Below are positions 17,909 to 27,338 of a stretch of 64,000 nucleotides of DNA, in pieces; position 1 is the stretch's first letter; each line of letters opens with the position of its first letter. Position numbers and translations under genes: made by a program. Source of the DNA: JBMNCR01 sp049366695 (GTDB taxonomy: Bacteria; Bacillota; Clostridia; Eubacteriales; Alkalibacteraceae); NCBI GenBank assembly GCA_049366695.1, contig JBMNCR010000119.1, forward strand, positions 8,657 through 72,656, read 5' to 3'. Under the pieces are notes generated by a model. That model saw nothing but the letters and a program-made list of their open reading frames with translations. It had not been told where the DNA came from and ran no database searches.

Positions 17909-19459
17909 TTATTTTAATATAACCAAAGGATCATAATCTTTTACATTTTCTTCGTTTTCAATATTATTGTCATTTAGTATTTTTATTATAGTAGTACTAT
18001 TTTCTTTTGCAATATCCCATAAGGTTTCTCCTGGTTGTTTATAATGGGCTTTAATAGCATAATGCTCACCTGTTTCCTCTTTTTCATCTGTTTCTACTTT
18101 TATTATCTCTTTTACCAAATTTAAACTAATTTTATTATATAAATTTCCTGTTAATAAGGTCTCCACTTCTACATTAAATGAATTTCCTCTCTGGTTTATG
18201 CGTATTTCTTCTACTAATGCGTTAAAATCAAATAATTCATTACTATTTTTGTTTGAAGATACACTATAAGTAAAAGGTATTTGTTTTTCAAATTTTTCTA
18301 TTACATCTACTTCAGAGCTTAATTTATAGATCATTTTCAAATCTATAGCTCCCTCAAGATTAATATTATTCTGACTAGTTTCAATATCAGAAACAACTAT
18401 ATCTCCCTGTACTAACAATACTTTCTCTATAGGCATTTCAGTAGGTATAACTATATCTTCTGTAACATTTACGTTTTCTTTAAAATCTGCAGCTAAAAAA
18501 TATGTTTTAATTTGTTCATTAATTATATCTGTTTTCACTTCGGGACTATATAAATCTTGTATATTTTCAAATTCTATATTTTCATAAAAAGTAATATCTG
18601 TATTGATTCCTAAATCAATTTCTAGTTGGATATCATTTTCACCTTCCAAAGTTACAAAATCATACGTCATATTCTTTACTGAAGGAACATAAAAATAATT
18701 ATCTATACGATCTACTCCAGTTTTTTCAATGAATTGACTAAATTCTACAACTTCTTCAATATTTTTATAGTCTTTTTTCTCTTCACTCTCAATAGAGTAA
18801 AGACCCTTTAATAATATCTTTCCAGAGAGTAATACTCCACTTGGTGATTTGTTAGATTTTAATTCAATAATATTAGTAGATATATCAATTAGTTTTAATG
18901 CTGTTTCGTCAAGTTCTCCGATATCAATACTATTTTTTATTGATATTTTCTCGTTATTCTTAATAGATGATTTTGTTATTATAATTTTATCGTTCAATTT
19001 TTGAACATTTTCCATTTCACGCACATCTTTTAACATTGGTATACTACTTTTCTTAATTATTTTGCCTTGTATTTTCATTACACTTTTTATATTTACTTTT
19101 CTGCTATTGGTAATTCTATAATCAATGTGTTCAAGATTTGTATTGATACAGCATTCTATATCTCCTTCCAAATCTTGCAACTCAACAGAATAGTCATAAG
19201 GCACTGTGGATTTTGTACATTCTAAGTAACCACCTTCTGCAACATAATATATTTTGTAGTTTAAGTCACCGTCAATATTAAGTATGTTTCCCTCAACACT
19301 TTGTTTTGCTACATTTACTTCTCCATTTACGAATAAAATATTCCTGATGTTAGGTTTATAATCCGCAATTTTAACCAACTCTTCTAAGCTTGTTTGAGTG
19401 TCAAATGAACTAACTTCCTGATCTACAATTATGTATTCCTTAATTAATTCGAAAGGCAT
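17909..19459 (-). CDS. SPOCS (DUF3794) domain and LysM protein, spore-associated
   Basis: A 516-residue protein with repeated DUF3794/SPOCS modules through residues 1-450 (repeats containing ILFVNGEVNVAKQ and VLLVQGDIVVSD), ending in a LysM domain (HYKQPGETLWDIAKENSTT). The family is restricted to endospore formers and is linked to spore coat or cortex assembly, LysM binding peptidoglycan. AAGGGGGAAG precedes the ATG. No signal peptide is present, consistent with synthesis in the mother cell. Probably transcribed during sporulation together with the SOD-like gene. Confidence 0.88.
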   Translation of the reverse strand: MPFELIKEYIIVDQEVSSFDTQTSLEELVKIADYKPNIRNILFVNGEVNVAKQSVEGNILNIDGDLNYKIYYVAEGGYLECTKSTVPYDYSVELQDLEGDIECCINTNLEHIDYRITNSRKVNIKSVMKIQGKIIKKSSIPMLKDVREMENVQKLNDKIIITKSSIKNNEKISIKNSIDIGELDETALKLIDISTNIIELKSNKSPSGVLLSGKILLKGLYSIESEEKKDYKNIEEVVEFSQFIEKTGVDRIDNYFYVPSVKNMTYDFVTLEGENDIQLEIDLGINTDITFYENIEFENIQDLYSPEVKTDIINEQIKTYFLAADFKENVNVTEDIVIPTEMPIEKVLLVQGDIVVSDIETSQNNINLEGAIDLKMIYKLSSEVDVIEKFEKQIPFTYSVSSNKNSNELFDFNALVEEIRINQRGNSFNVEVETLLTGNLYNKISLNLVKEIIKVETDEKEETGEHYAIKAHYKQPGETLWDIAKENSTTIIKILNDNNIENEENVKDYDPLVILK

Positions 19460-19567
19460 CCTACTTCCCCCTTAAATTATCTTATAAAATATATTCAAAA
19501 TTACTAATAGATAATAATTTAGTCTTATTATTTTTATTATAGATGCCTGCAAAAAATGACTGTGAAA

Positions 19568-19600
19568 TAAAAAAAGTAGAGAATTTTTATACTTCTCTAC
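19568..19600 (-). terminator. terminator of the arcA-arcB operon
   Basis: GTAGAGAA (19576-19583) pairs with TTCTCTAC (19593-19600). On the minus strand the hairpin is followed by seven T residues, 45 bases after the arcB stop. Confidence 0.88.
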
Positions 19601-19644
19601 AAATACTAGTGTTTAAAACCGCAATATTAATTTTTAATTAACTT

Positions 19645-20637
19645 TTATAGTGCTAAACTAGCACACATTACCGCTTTTATCGTATGCATTCTATTTTCAG
19701 CTTCCTCAAACACTTTGGAATATTTACTTCTAAAAACTTCATCAGTTACTTCCATTTCTTTTAAAGAATATTTGTTATATACTTGTTGAGCAAAAGTTGT
19801 GTTCAAATCATGAAATGCAGGTAGACAATGAAGAAATACTACATTCTCATTTCCTGTGTTTTTAATCATATCCATATTTACTTGATATGGTAGTAACAAT
19901 TTTATTCTCTCTTCAAACTTATCCTCTTCTCCCATGGATACCCAAACATCCGTATATACTACATCAGCACCTTTTATTCCTTCTTCAATATCATATGTAA
20001 TTTGTATATTACCTCCATTTTTTTGCGCTATATCATTAATTTCCTGAGTAAATTTTTTATCTGGAAATAATTCTTTTGGAGCAATCTCAACATAATTCAT
20101 ACCCATTTTTGCCGCACCTATCATTAATGAGTTGGCAACATTATTCCTAGCATCCCCCACATAAACAAATTTTACATCTTTTAGAGGTTTATTAACATGT
20201 TCTACAATTGTCATAAAATCAGCCAAGACTTGTGTAGGATGATACATATCAGTCAAACCGTTCCACACTGGCACTTTTGAATACTCACTAAGTAATTCCA
20301 CCGTCTCCTGATTATACCCCCTAAATTCTATCCCATCATAATATGCACCTAATATCTTAGCAGTATCTTCAATCGACTCCTTTTTCCCCATCTGACTATT
20401 CGTCAAAAATGTTACATTAGCTCCTTCATCAAATGCTGCTACTTCAAAAGCACATCTAGTTCTAGTAGATGTTTTTTCAAAAAGTAATACTATATTTTTT
20501 CCTTTTAATAGATTACCTCTTTGTCCTGAAATCTTTTTTTTCTTTAACTTAATAGATAAATCTAATAAATATTCTATTTCTTCTTGGGAATAGTCCAATA
20601 GAGTTAATAAACTTTTCCCTTTAAGATTTATTGTCAT
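19645..20637 (-). CDS. arcB: ornithine carbamoyltransferase (catabolic context)
   Basis: A 330-residue enzyme that in this setting converts citrulline plus phosphate to ornithine and carbamoyl phosphate. The carbamoyl-phosphate loop STRTRCAF, the motif HPTQVLADF and the ornithine-site HCLPAFHD are all present, and length is normal for the family. It starts 16 bases after arginine deiminase, so the two form the core of the ADI pathway; sequence alone does not separate ArcB from anabolic ArgF, and the name rests on that neighbour. Carbamate kinase (arcC) and an arginine/ornithine antiporter (arcD) are not in the window. Confidence 0.93.
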   Translation of the reverse strand: MTINLKGKSLLTLLDYSQEEIEYLLDLSIKLKKKKISGQRGNLLKGKNIVLLFEKTSTRTRCAFEVAAFDEGANVTFLTNSQMGKKESIEDTAKILGAYYDGIEFRGYNQETVELLSEYSKVPVWNGLTDMYHPTQVLADFMTIVEHVNKPLKDVKFVYVGDARNNVANSLMIGAAKMGMNYVEIAPKELFPDKKFTQEINDIAQKNGGNIQITYDIEEGIKGADVVYTDVWVSMGEEDKFEERIKLLLPYQVNMDMIKNTGNENVVFLHCLPAFHDLNTTFAQQVYNKYSLKEMEVTDEVFRSKYSKVFEEAENRMHTIKAVMCASLAL

Positions 20638-20653
20638 ACAATTTTTCTCCTTC

Positions 20654-21883
20654 CTAGTTTAAATCCTCTCTTCTCAATGGCATACTCATACATCTCGGAC
20701 CTCCACGACCCCTTACTAACTCTGAAGCATCTATTTCAATAACAGATATATTATTTTTTCTCAGTATTTTATTGGAAGCTTCATTCCTACTATAAGTAAT
20801 TACTTCTCCTGGAGAAATCGCTAAAGTATTAGTACTATCATTCCATTGTTCTCTAGCCGCAATAATTTCATTTCCTCCTCCTGTTTCAATCAAATTAATA
20901 ATTCTTATTTTTAAACTTTTTTTAAGAGTAGTAACTAAATCTTTTTCCCTTTCAAATATCATATTATTATCTTTTCCTCTTGAAATCCTTATAACATTGA
21001 CTTTATCAATAATTCCTGGAAATATAGTAAATTTATCGTAATCAACCATTGTAAACACAGTGTCTAAATGCATAAAAGCACGTACTTTTGGAATTTGTAT
21101 CACTAGTATCTCTTTAACTGATAAATTATTTTTAAATAAATTTTTACAAAGTAATTCTATGCCCGGTATACTTGTCCTTTGACTACAACCTATGGCAATC
21201 ACTTCTTTATTTAGTATTAATATATCTCCCCCTTCAATGCTATAATTAGTATTTTCTTCATAATACGATTCTTTTTTATATAAAGAAAACAGCTCATGAT
21301 GTTTATATATCATCTTAATAATAAAACTTTCCCGCTTTCTGATATTATTACTCATGGAGTTAATTATTAATCTATTACCAATTACAGTGGCTGGATCTCT
21401 CATGAAATATAAATTGGGCAAAGGATTTAAATAAAAATATTCGCCATCTTCTATATAGTCAGATAATACCTTTTTTCTCTCCAATGTTACTATATCTTCT
21501 TTACATATTCCTCCAATGAAATAACCACTAATTTGCGCAGGTGATTTATTACATAAGTATTCATACATACCTTCTTTTATATGTTCATTACATCTAAAAA
21601 ATAATTTTATGGATTCATTTATAACATCTTTCTTAACTTCTTCTTTTTTTAGTATATCTATCAATAATTTTTCAACATAGAAAACTTCTACACCTCTAGT
21701 GGAAAGTTGCTTAGAAAAGTTATCATGTTCTTCTTGCATTTTTTTTAACCAAGGGATATCTTCAAATAAAACTTCTTGTAGATATTCAGGGGTTATTCTC
21801 TCTAATTCTATTGCTGGTCTGTGCAACAGTACGTGTGTTAACCTTCCTATTTCTGACTCAATATTTAATACACATTCTCTCAA
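20654..21883 (-). CDS. arcA: arginine deiminase
   Basis: A 409-residue cytoplasmic enzyme hydrolysing arginine to citrulline and ammonia. Family motifs run the full length: GRLTHVLLHRPAIELERITP, FMRDPATVIG, EGGDILILN, MHLDTVFTMVD, and the catalytic Cys in RGRGGPRCMSMPLRRED. The start codon is TTG, set by AGGAGG 7 bases upstream. It leads a two-gene operon with arcB, allowing ATP production from arginine once carbamate kinase is supplied from elsewhere. A 14-base palindrome (TATACTATAGTATA, 21914-21927) lies upstream and may be promoter or operator. Confidence 0.95.
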   Translation of the reverse strand: MRECVLNIESEIGRLTHVLLHRPAIELERITPEYLQEVLFEDIPWLKKMQEEHDNFSKQLSTRGVEVFYVEKLLIDILKKEEVKKDVINESIKLFFRCNEHIKEGMYEYLCNKSPAQISGYFIGGICKEDIVTLERKKVLSDYIEDGEYFYLNPLPNLYFMRDPATVIGNRLIINSMSNNIRKRESFIIKMIYKHHELFSLYKKESYYEENTNYSIEGGDILILNKEVIAIGCSQRTSIPGIELLCKNLFKNNLSVKEILVIQIPKVRAFMHLDTVFTMVDYDKFTIFPGIIDKVNVIRISRGKDNNMIFEREKDLVTTLKKSLKIRIINLIETGGGNEIIAAREQWNDSTNTLAISPGEVITYSRNEASNKILRKNNISVIEIDASELVRGRGGPRCMSMPLRREDLN

Positions 21884-22053
21884 TCAATTTCCTCCTAATT
21901 ACATAAATAATAATATACTATAGTATACTATTTTTATCTAAAATAAGAAAAATATGAGTATCTTAATGATGTATATAGTAACTTTTCTTAATTATCTTTT
22001 TTTGTATTATACAACAATATTCTTTCTCTTAACACAATAAAATTATTTTTCTG

Positions 22054-22085
22054 CAAAAAAAAAACTGTACTTCTACAGTTTTTTA
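22054..22085 (-). terminator. terminator of veg
   Basis: AACTGTA (22063-22069) pairs with TACAGTT (22074-22080), extended by A/T runs; on the minus strand it ends in about ten T residues. It begins at the veg stop codon. Confidence 0.88.
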
Positions 22086-22349
22086 GCCACATAGTATATT
22101 TTCATTACTATCACATAAGGTAAGTTCAACATTATGTGTCAATAAATCTGAATAACAGAATGATAATTTCCGAGTATTTTTATTATCTTCTTCAACTTTT
22201 ATTACAAAAATACTGGGATAAGTACCCTCTATTACACCTTCTTTAACCATAACTCTTTTCCGACTTTTGCTTGCTTTTAACCTTACTCTATGACCTACGT
22301 AATTTTCTAACCCTTCTTTTATTTCTGTAAGAGTTTTATTGTTACTCAT
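22083..22349 (-). CDS. veg: Veg protein
   Basis: An 88-residue small protein of the Veg family. The typical pattern is visible: LTEIKEGLENYVGHRVRLKA, then RKRVMVKEGVIEGTYPSIFV and KLSFCYSDLLTHNVELTL. In Bacillus, Veg is abundant in vegetative cells and influences biofilm formation. It is monocistronic with its own terminator. Confidence 0.9.
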   Translation of the reverse strand: MSNNKTLTEIKEGLENYVGHRVRLKASKSRKRVMVKEGVIEGTYPSIFVIKVEEDNKNTRKLSFCYSDLLTHNVELTLCDSNENILCG

Positions 22350-22490
22350 TTAATCACCTCAGCTATTTGCTTATTGTATATTGTATCATGCAAACTAATT
22401 TTTGTCAAATACAGTATTATAACAATAATGATTATTCATGTCAATATAATTTTAATTATATTATTAACATTTTACTTGTTATTTATTCAT

Positions 22491-22525
22491 AAAAAAGGGA
22501 AGGATATTAATCCTTTCCTTTTTTT
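22491..22525 (-). terminator. terminator of the YhcN-like lipoprotein gene
   Basis: AAAGGGAAGGAT and ATCCTTTCCTTT pair with a single wobble around a short loop; on the minus strand the hairpin ends in a T run, immediately after the stop codon. Confidence 0.85.
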
Positions 22526-22530
22526 ATATT

Positions 22531-23097
22531 TTACCTAAACAAATTTTTAATGTCTTGCCAATTTTTGTCTGTAGTATTGTTTCCCATTTTCATTAGTTTG
22601 TCGATGGCATTTTCATCTGTAGTAAAATAAACTTTATTTATTTTTGGATCTTGTCTTTTAATGCTAGTACTCAAATTCTCTTTAAATGTTTCTGATAATT
22701 CAGCGTTGTTTTTTAAGTCTAATCCGACATAACAAGTATCATCATTAATAGCTACAGTTGTATTTTCTACTTCTTTTTTGTCATTACATAAATTTTCAAT
22801 ACTTGATTTGCTATCATTTGTGGCTAAATTATTATTATCTGTCATGTAATCATTGTAGTTATTATTTTTCGACATATAATCCTCATAATTGTTATTATCA
22901 ATTAAATTATATCTCATATTATCCCTTGTATAATCATCTGTATCTTTAGCTATGTTCTCATTATAATCAGGTACTACAGGATTACTATATCCTCGATAAA
23001 GACTATCCCCTCTTTTTGTAGTATCTGTTCCAGCACATCCAAATGTAAACATTGCAACTAGTAAAAATATTGCAACTATGGCAATTGTTCTTTTCAT
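22531..23097 (-). CDS. YhcN/YlaJ-like sporulation lipoprotein
   Basis: A 188-residue lipoprotein. The signal peptide ends in a lipobox (TFGCAG). A low-complexity Asn/Asp/Tyr-rich linker follows (residues about 40-100). The C-terminal 80 residues (DDTCYVGLDLKNNAELS, KINKVYFTTDENAIDKLMKM) match the YhcN/YlaJ pattern of spore-associated lipoproteins in Bacilli and Clostridia. Several consecutive ATG codons exist; the third (23097) has the best spacing from GGAGGG. It is monocistronic and the promoter is probably sporulation-specific, though I cannot identify it. Confidence 0.75.
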   Translation of the reverse strand: MKRTIAIVAIFLLVAMFTFGCAGTDTTKRGDSLYRGYSNPVVPDYNENIAKDTDDYTRDNMRYNLIDNNNYEDYMSKNNNYNDYMTDNNNLATNDSKSSIENLCNDKKEVENTTVAINDDTCYVGLDLKNNAELSETFKENLSTSIKRQDPKINKVYFTTDENAIDKLMKMGNNTTDKNWQDIKNLFR

Positions 23098-23182
23098 CAT
23101 CATCCCTCCTCTCATTTATAAGCTACTATTATTGTGATTATAGAGAGGAATTAATATGCTGGCAATTTATGATTATATATTT

Positions 23183-24277
23183 TTAAAAATCATTATGTAT
23201 AATATTTTTATTTAGTGGAGGCTTAACTGGTCTTCTAGGTATTACAATTTTTCCTGTTTGAATATCTACATATAACAGCCAATAACCTACTTTATCATCT
23301 TTTTCAACATCTCTTGATTGCCAATATAAATATCCAGTACTACCTTTAAATGGCTGCTCTTGCATGTAAAATCTACCAGGAATACCATAAACAAAATACT
23401 TATAAATGCTTTTATTATTGTGTTCTTGTGTTACAAGCCCAAATATCCAATTATTATCTTCTGAATAAATTTTTCCAATATTCTTATAGTTCATAAATGG
23501 ATATACCATTGGCATTAAATATCCATTATACAATATACAATAATATTGTATATCACAATTATTTTCATTAATAATCCACCATTTATGATCTTTTATGTTT
23601 TGTTTAAATGGGTCTACTTTATCCAAATATGTATCTAGAAAATCAATATTCTCCCATAAATAATATATTTGATTATTATATGCTCCCTCTTGAAATTTTT
23701 TTACCCTTTTGTACTCATCTTTATTTTCAATTTCAACATCTGTTTGTTCTTGAAATTCTTCTTTTACATTCTTCTCCTCTATCTTTTCTTTGATTTGTAT
23801 ACTTTCTTTAATTTCTTGATTGTTATTTGAATTTATTTGTTTTTTTATTTTGTCGTTTTCTTTTTCAAACACTTTTTTATTTTCTGTATTTTCAATTTTA
23901 TTATTAATTTCATCTTTATTTTTTACTAATTCTTGCAAGTTAATTTTATCTTTTTCATTTAAATATCCTGCAACTGCTATAGTTTTTCTACCATCAAGAG
24001 GATAAACCATTACAGCATATATATTGTCTAAATTATCTTTAAATTTTAATTCTTCTTGTAATTTATTTTTTACATTAATCTTACCTATATTCCTTATTTT
24101 TGTATTCAAGTATATTAAATCAATACCATAATTGCCAGGCATTATATTTTCAATAAATATCTTCATTTGGATTTTTTCTTTTTTTTGAATAAATTGAACG
24201 TGTCCTACTAGTTGTGCATCACTTATAGAAAAACCTGCATCTATTTCTTCAAGAAAAATAAATTTTCTTAAACTCAT
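23183..24277 (-). CDS. uncharacterised protein, possibly spore-associated
   Basis: A 364-residue soluble protein I do not recognise with certainty. Residues 1-110 form a beta-rich domain (GHVQFIQKKEKIQMKIFIEN, GNYGIDLIYLNTKIRNIGK). Residues 120-200 are a highly charged Lys/Glu/Asn linker. The C-terminal domain has many aromatics and a striking segment: YGIPGRFYMQEQPFKG followed by GYLYWQSRD. Proteins of this layout occur in sporulating Clostridia, but no function is assigned. It has no signal peptide and lies just upstream of the YhcN-like gene on the same strand. Confidence 0.6.
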   Translation of the reverse strand: MSLRKFIFLEEIDAGFSISDAQLVGHVQFIQKKEKIQMKIFIENIMPGNYGIDLIYLNTKIRNIGKINVKNKLQEELKFKDNLDNIYAVMVYPLDGRKTIAVAGYLNEKDKINLQELVKNKDEINNKIENTENKKVFEKENDKIKKQINSNNNQEIKESIQIKEKIEEKNVKEEFQEQTDVEIENKDEYKRVKKFQEGAYNNQIYYLWENIDFLDTYLDKVDPFKQNIKDHKWWIINENNCDIQYYCILYNGYLMPMVYPFMNYKNIGKIYSEDNNWIFGLVTQEHNNKSIYKYFVYGIPGRFYMQEQPFKGSTGYLYWQSRDVEKDDKVGYWLLYVDIQTGKIVIPRRPVKPPLNKNIIHNDF

Positions 24278-24490
24278 ATTCTACACCTCTCTTTTCTATA
24301 TCTATATAATTATTATGTAATCCACACTAGAAATATTAAACTATTTGTACAAAAATAAAAAAACTTTGTTTTACTATTGTTTGAAACAACAAAAAAATGA
24401 GACTTTTTAGATTTTTTAGTTGAAGATGTCCCTAAAATGAATTATCAAAGTGTATTTTGTACATACTCCCATTATCTATTTTAGTGAAAA

Positions 24491-24529
24491 TAAAAAATTC
24501 GAATCAAAGTATAAATACATTGATTCGAA
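24491..24529 (-). terminator. terminator of the ilv-leu operon
   Basis: TTCGAATCAA (24498-24507) pairs with TTGATTCGAA (24520-24529). On the minus strand the hairpin is followed by a T-rich tail, 34 bases after the leuB stop. Confidence 0.88.
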
Positions 24530-24562
24530 CTATAAAAAGCAAATTATAGATTACTTCATTTA

Positions 24563-25639
24563 TTATTTGTTGATATTTGAAATTATCAAATCTCCCATTT
24601 CTTTGGTACCTACAGTTTTATACCCTTCTGAAGCAATATCCAATGTCCTATATCCTAAATCCAATACTTTTTTAACTGCATCTTCAATGCTTTTAGCCTC
24701 TTCCTCTAAAGCAAATGTATATTTTAACATCATGGCTAGAGACATAATAGTAGCAATAGGATTAGCCTTATTTTCTCCTGCAATATCAGGTGCTGAACCA
24801 TGTACTGGCTCATACATACCTTTATTATTGTCCCCTAGACTTGCTGATGGGAGCATTCCTATTGATCCAGTTATCATACTAGCTTCATCAGATAATATAT
24901 CTCCAAACATATTGCCTGTAACTATCACATCAAACTGCTGAGGATTTCTAATTAGTTGCATTGCTGCATTATCTACATACATGTGATTTAACTCTACATC
25001 AGGATAGCTTTTTGCAACTTTTTCTACAGTTTTTCTCCATGTTCTTGAATTTTCTAAAACATTAGCTTTATCGACACTAGTTACAACCTTATTTCTTTTC
25101 TGCGCCATTTCAAAAGCAACTTTTGCAATTCTTTCTACTTCTTTTTCCGAATATATCATTACATCATAGGCTGCTTGACCCATTTCTGTTTCTTTAAATC
25201 CCTTTTCTCCAAAATATATCCCACCTGTAAGTTCTCTGACTACACAGATATCTAATCCATCACCGATTATCTCTGGCTTTAAAGGACACGCTTCCACTAG
25301 TGTATCAAATAAAATTGCAGGTCTTAAATTTGCAAATAAACCTAACTGTTTTCTCAGTCCTAACAATGCGCTCTCTGGTCTTTTATCCCCAGGCAAATCA
25401 TCCCATTTAGGACCACCTACAGCTCCTAGTAACACCGCATCACAATCTTTACAAACAGTAACTGTTTCAGTCGGAAGTGGTTCTCCATACGTATCATATG
25501 CAATCCCACCAGCTAAAACTTCTTGGTAATTAAAATTATGATTATATTTTTCTCCAATAATGTCTAGTACCTTCATTGCTGAATCTACAACTTCTGGTCC
25601 TATGCCATCACCTTTAATAACAGCTATTTTATAATCCAT
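24563..25639 (-). CDS. leuB: 3-isopropylmalate dehydrogenase
   Basis: A 358-residue NAD-dependent decarboxylating dehydrogenase. Motifs include IKGDGIGPEVVDSAM, GAVGGPKWDDLPG, RELTGGIYFGEKG, DNAAMQLIRNP, GNMFGDILSDEAS, and the NAD-binding GSAPDIAGENKANP. It catalyses the third leucine step and, with citramalate synthase in this operon, can also serve the citramalate route to isoleucine. It is the last gene of the operon, 61 bases after cimA. leuC and leuD, needed for the preceding isomerisation, are not in the window. Confidence 0.96.
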   Translation of the reverse strand: MDYKIAVIKGDGIGPEVVDSAMKVLDIIGEKYNHNFNYQEVLAGGIAYDTYGEPLPTETVTVCKDCDAVLLGAVGGPKWDDLPGDKRPESALLGLRKQLGLFANLRPAILFDTLVEACPLKPEIIGDGLDICVVRELTGGIYFGEKGFKETEMGQAAYDVMIYSEKEVERIAKVAFEMAQKRNKVVTSVDKANVLENSRTWRKTVEKVAKSYPDVELNHMYVDNAAMQLIRNPQQFDVIVTGNMFGDILSDEASMITGSIGMLPSASLGDNNKGMYEPVHGSAPDIAGENKANPIATIMSLAMMLKYTFALEEEAKSIEDAVKKVLDLGYRTLDIASEGYKTVGTKEMGDLIISNINK

Positions 25640-25700
25640 ATTTATTTTCCTCCCATACTAGCAAATTAATCAACTTCTATAAATTGACATAGGCCTACAA

Positions 25701-27338
25701 CTATCTAGTCCCACATGCACAGCTAGAATTATTCGAGTTATCCTCATTCCCATCATTCATATCTGTGTTTTCTATATCTTTGATCAGTTTATATTCTATT
25801 GAGTCTACTAATGCATTTACACTTGCTTCTATTATGTTTGTAGATACTCCTATTGTACTCCAATAATCAATTCCATCTGTAGATTCAATTAAAACCCTCA
25901 CTTTTGCAGCTGTATTAGCTCCATTTAACACTCTTACTTTAAAATCAGAAAGATGAAAATCTTTCAAATTATTATAAAATAACTCTAGTGCCTTTCTAAT
26001 TGCCTTATCTATTGCATTAACGGGACCATTCCCTTCTGCTGCAGTCATCTCAACTTTATCATTTACCTTTACTTTAATTAATGCCGAGGCAGAACATCCA
26101 TTATTCTTATCATTTGATTCTTCTTCAATAATTTTATAATACTCAAGATTAAAAAAGGGCTTATATTTTCCTAAATACTTTCTTATTACAAGTTCAAACG
26201 AAGCTTCTGCTCCTTCAAATTGATATCCTTCCCTCTCTAACTTCTTTAGTAAATCAACAATTTCTTTTGTTTCAGGAGATTCCTTTGTAATCGAAGGATC
26301 TATTTTTTTTATTCTACCTATTACAGTATTTTTACCTGATACTTCAGACATTAAAAATTTTCTATTATTGCCTACAACTTCTGGTTCAATATGTTCAAAT
26401 GAACCTTTTGCTTTCATAATACCATCTACATGCATGCCACCTTTGTGGGCAAAAGCATTTATCCCTACATATGGCATGGATTGATCTAAACTAATATTTG
26501 AAATCTCAGCTACATATCTTGCCGATGATGTGAGATTTTTAATTTCTTCATCCTTTATACATGAGTATCCCTGTTTTGTTTGTAAATTTGGTATTATCGT
26601 AGATAAGTTTGCATTACCACATCTTTCACCTATCCCTAGAAAAGTACCTTGTATATGTTTTGCCCCTGCTTTTACTGCCATTAAAGAATTAGCAACAGCC
26701 ATACCTGTATCGTTATGACAATGAATTCCTACTTTTACATCTAAATTTTCCACTACGTATTTTGTTATCTCAAAGATTTCATCTGGAAAACTACCTCCAT
26801 TTGTATCACATAGTACTAAACAGTCAGCACCTGCTCTTTGAGCTGCTTTTAATGTTTCAATAGCATATTTAGCGTTTGCTTTATATCCATCGAAAAAATG
26901 TTCAGCATCAAATAGCACTTCTTTATTTTTGCTTTTTAAATAAGAAATAGTTTCAAATATCATCTGAATATTCTCTTCTAAACTAGTAACAATAACATTT
27001 TCAACATGATAATCCCATGATTTACCAAATATGCTTATCGCCTCTGTTTTTGCAGAAAGTAGGTCTTGCAAATTTTTGTCCTGTTCTGCACGTATATTTT
27101 TTCGTCTAGTACTTCCAAAAGCAACTAATATAGCATTTTTCAGAGAATATTTATTTATTTCATCAAAGTATTCTCTATCTTTTAAATTAGATCCAGGATT
27201 TCCAGCCTCTATATAATTTACACCTAAATTATCAAGTTGTTTAGTTATCTTTAATTTATCTTCAAGAGAGTATGATATCCCTCTACTTTGAGCTCCATCC
27301 CTTAATGATGAGTCAAATATCTCAATTTTTTTATTCAT
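25701..27338 (-). CDS. cimA: (R)-citramalate synthase
   Basis: A 545-residue enzyme condensing pyruvate with acetyl-CoA to citramalate, the entry to threonine-independent isoleucine synthesis. The HMGL-like barrel shows FDSSLRDGAQSRGISYS, metal-site HCHNDTGMAVANS and GIGERCGNANLS; the C-terminal LeuA-dimer regulatory domain lies beyond residue 400. It ends in a Cys-rich tail (SSCACGTR). Chosen over a second LeuA because of the DGAQS and GERCGNANL signatures of the CimA branch. The ATG at 27338 overlaps the leuA stop by 8 bases; an in-frame start 24 bases upstream would lie deeper in leuA. Confidence 0.92.
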   Translation of the reverse strand: MNKKIEIFDSSLRDGAQSRGISYSLEDKLKITKQLDNLGVNYIEAGNPGSNLKDREYFDEINKYSLKNAILVAFGSTRRKNIRAEQDKNLQDLLSAKTEAISIFGKSWDYHVENVIVTSLEENIQMIFETISYLKSKNKEVLFDAEHFFDGYKANAKYAIETLKAAQRAGADCLVLCDTNGGSFPDEIFEITKYVVENLDVKVGIHCHNDTGMAVANSLMAVKAGAKHIQGTFLGIGERCGNANLSTIIPNLQTKQGYSCIKDEEIKNLTSSARYVAEISNISLDQSMPYVGINAFAHKGGMHVDGIMKAKGSFEHIEPEVVGNNRKFLMSEVSGKNTVIGRIKKIDPSITKESPETKEIVDLLKKLEREGYQFEGAEASFELVIRKYLGKYKPFFNLEYYKIIEEESNDKNNGCSASALIKVKVNDKVEMTAAEGNGPVNAIDKAIRKALELFYNNLKDFHLSDFKVRVLNGANTAAKVRVLIESTDGIDYWSTIGVSTNIIEASVNALVDSIEYKLIKDIENTDMNDGNEDNSNNSSCACGTR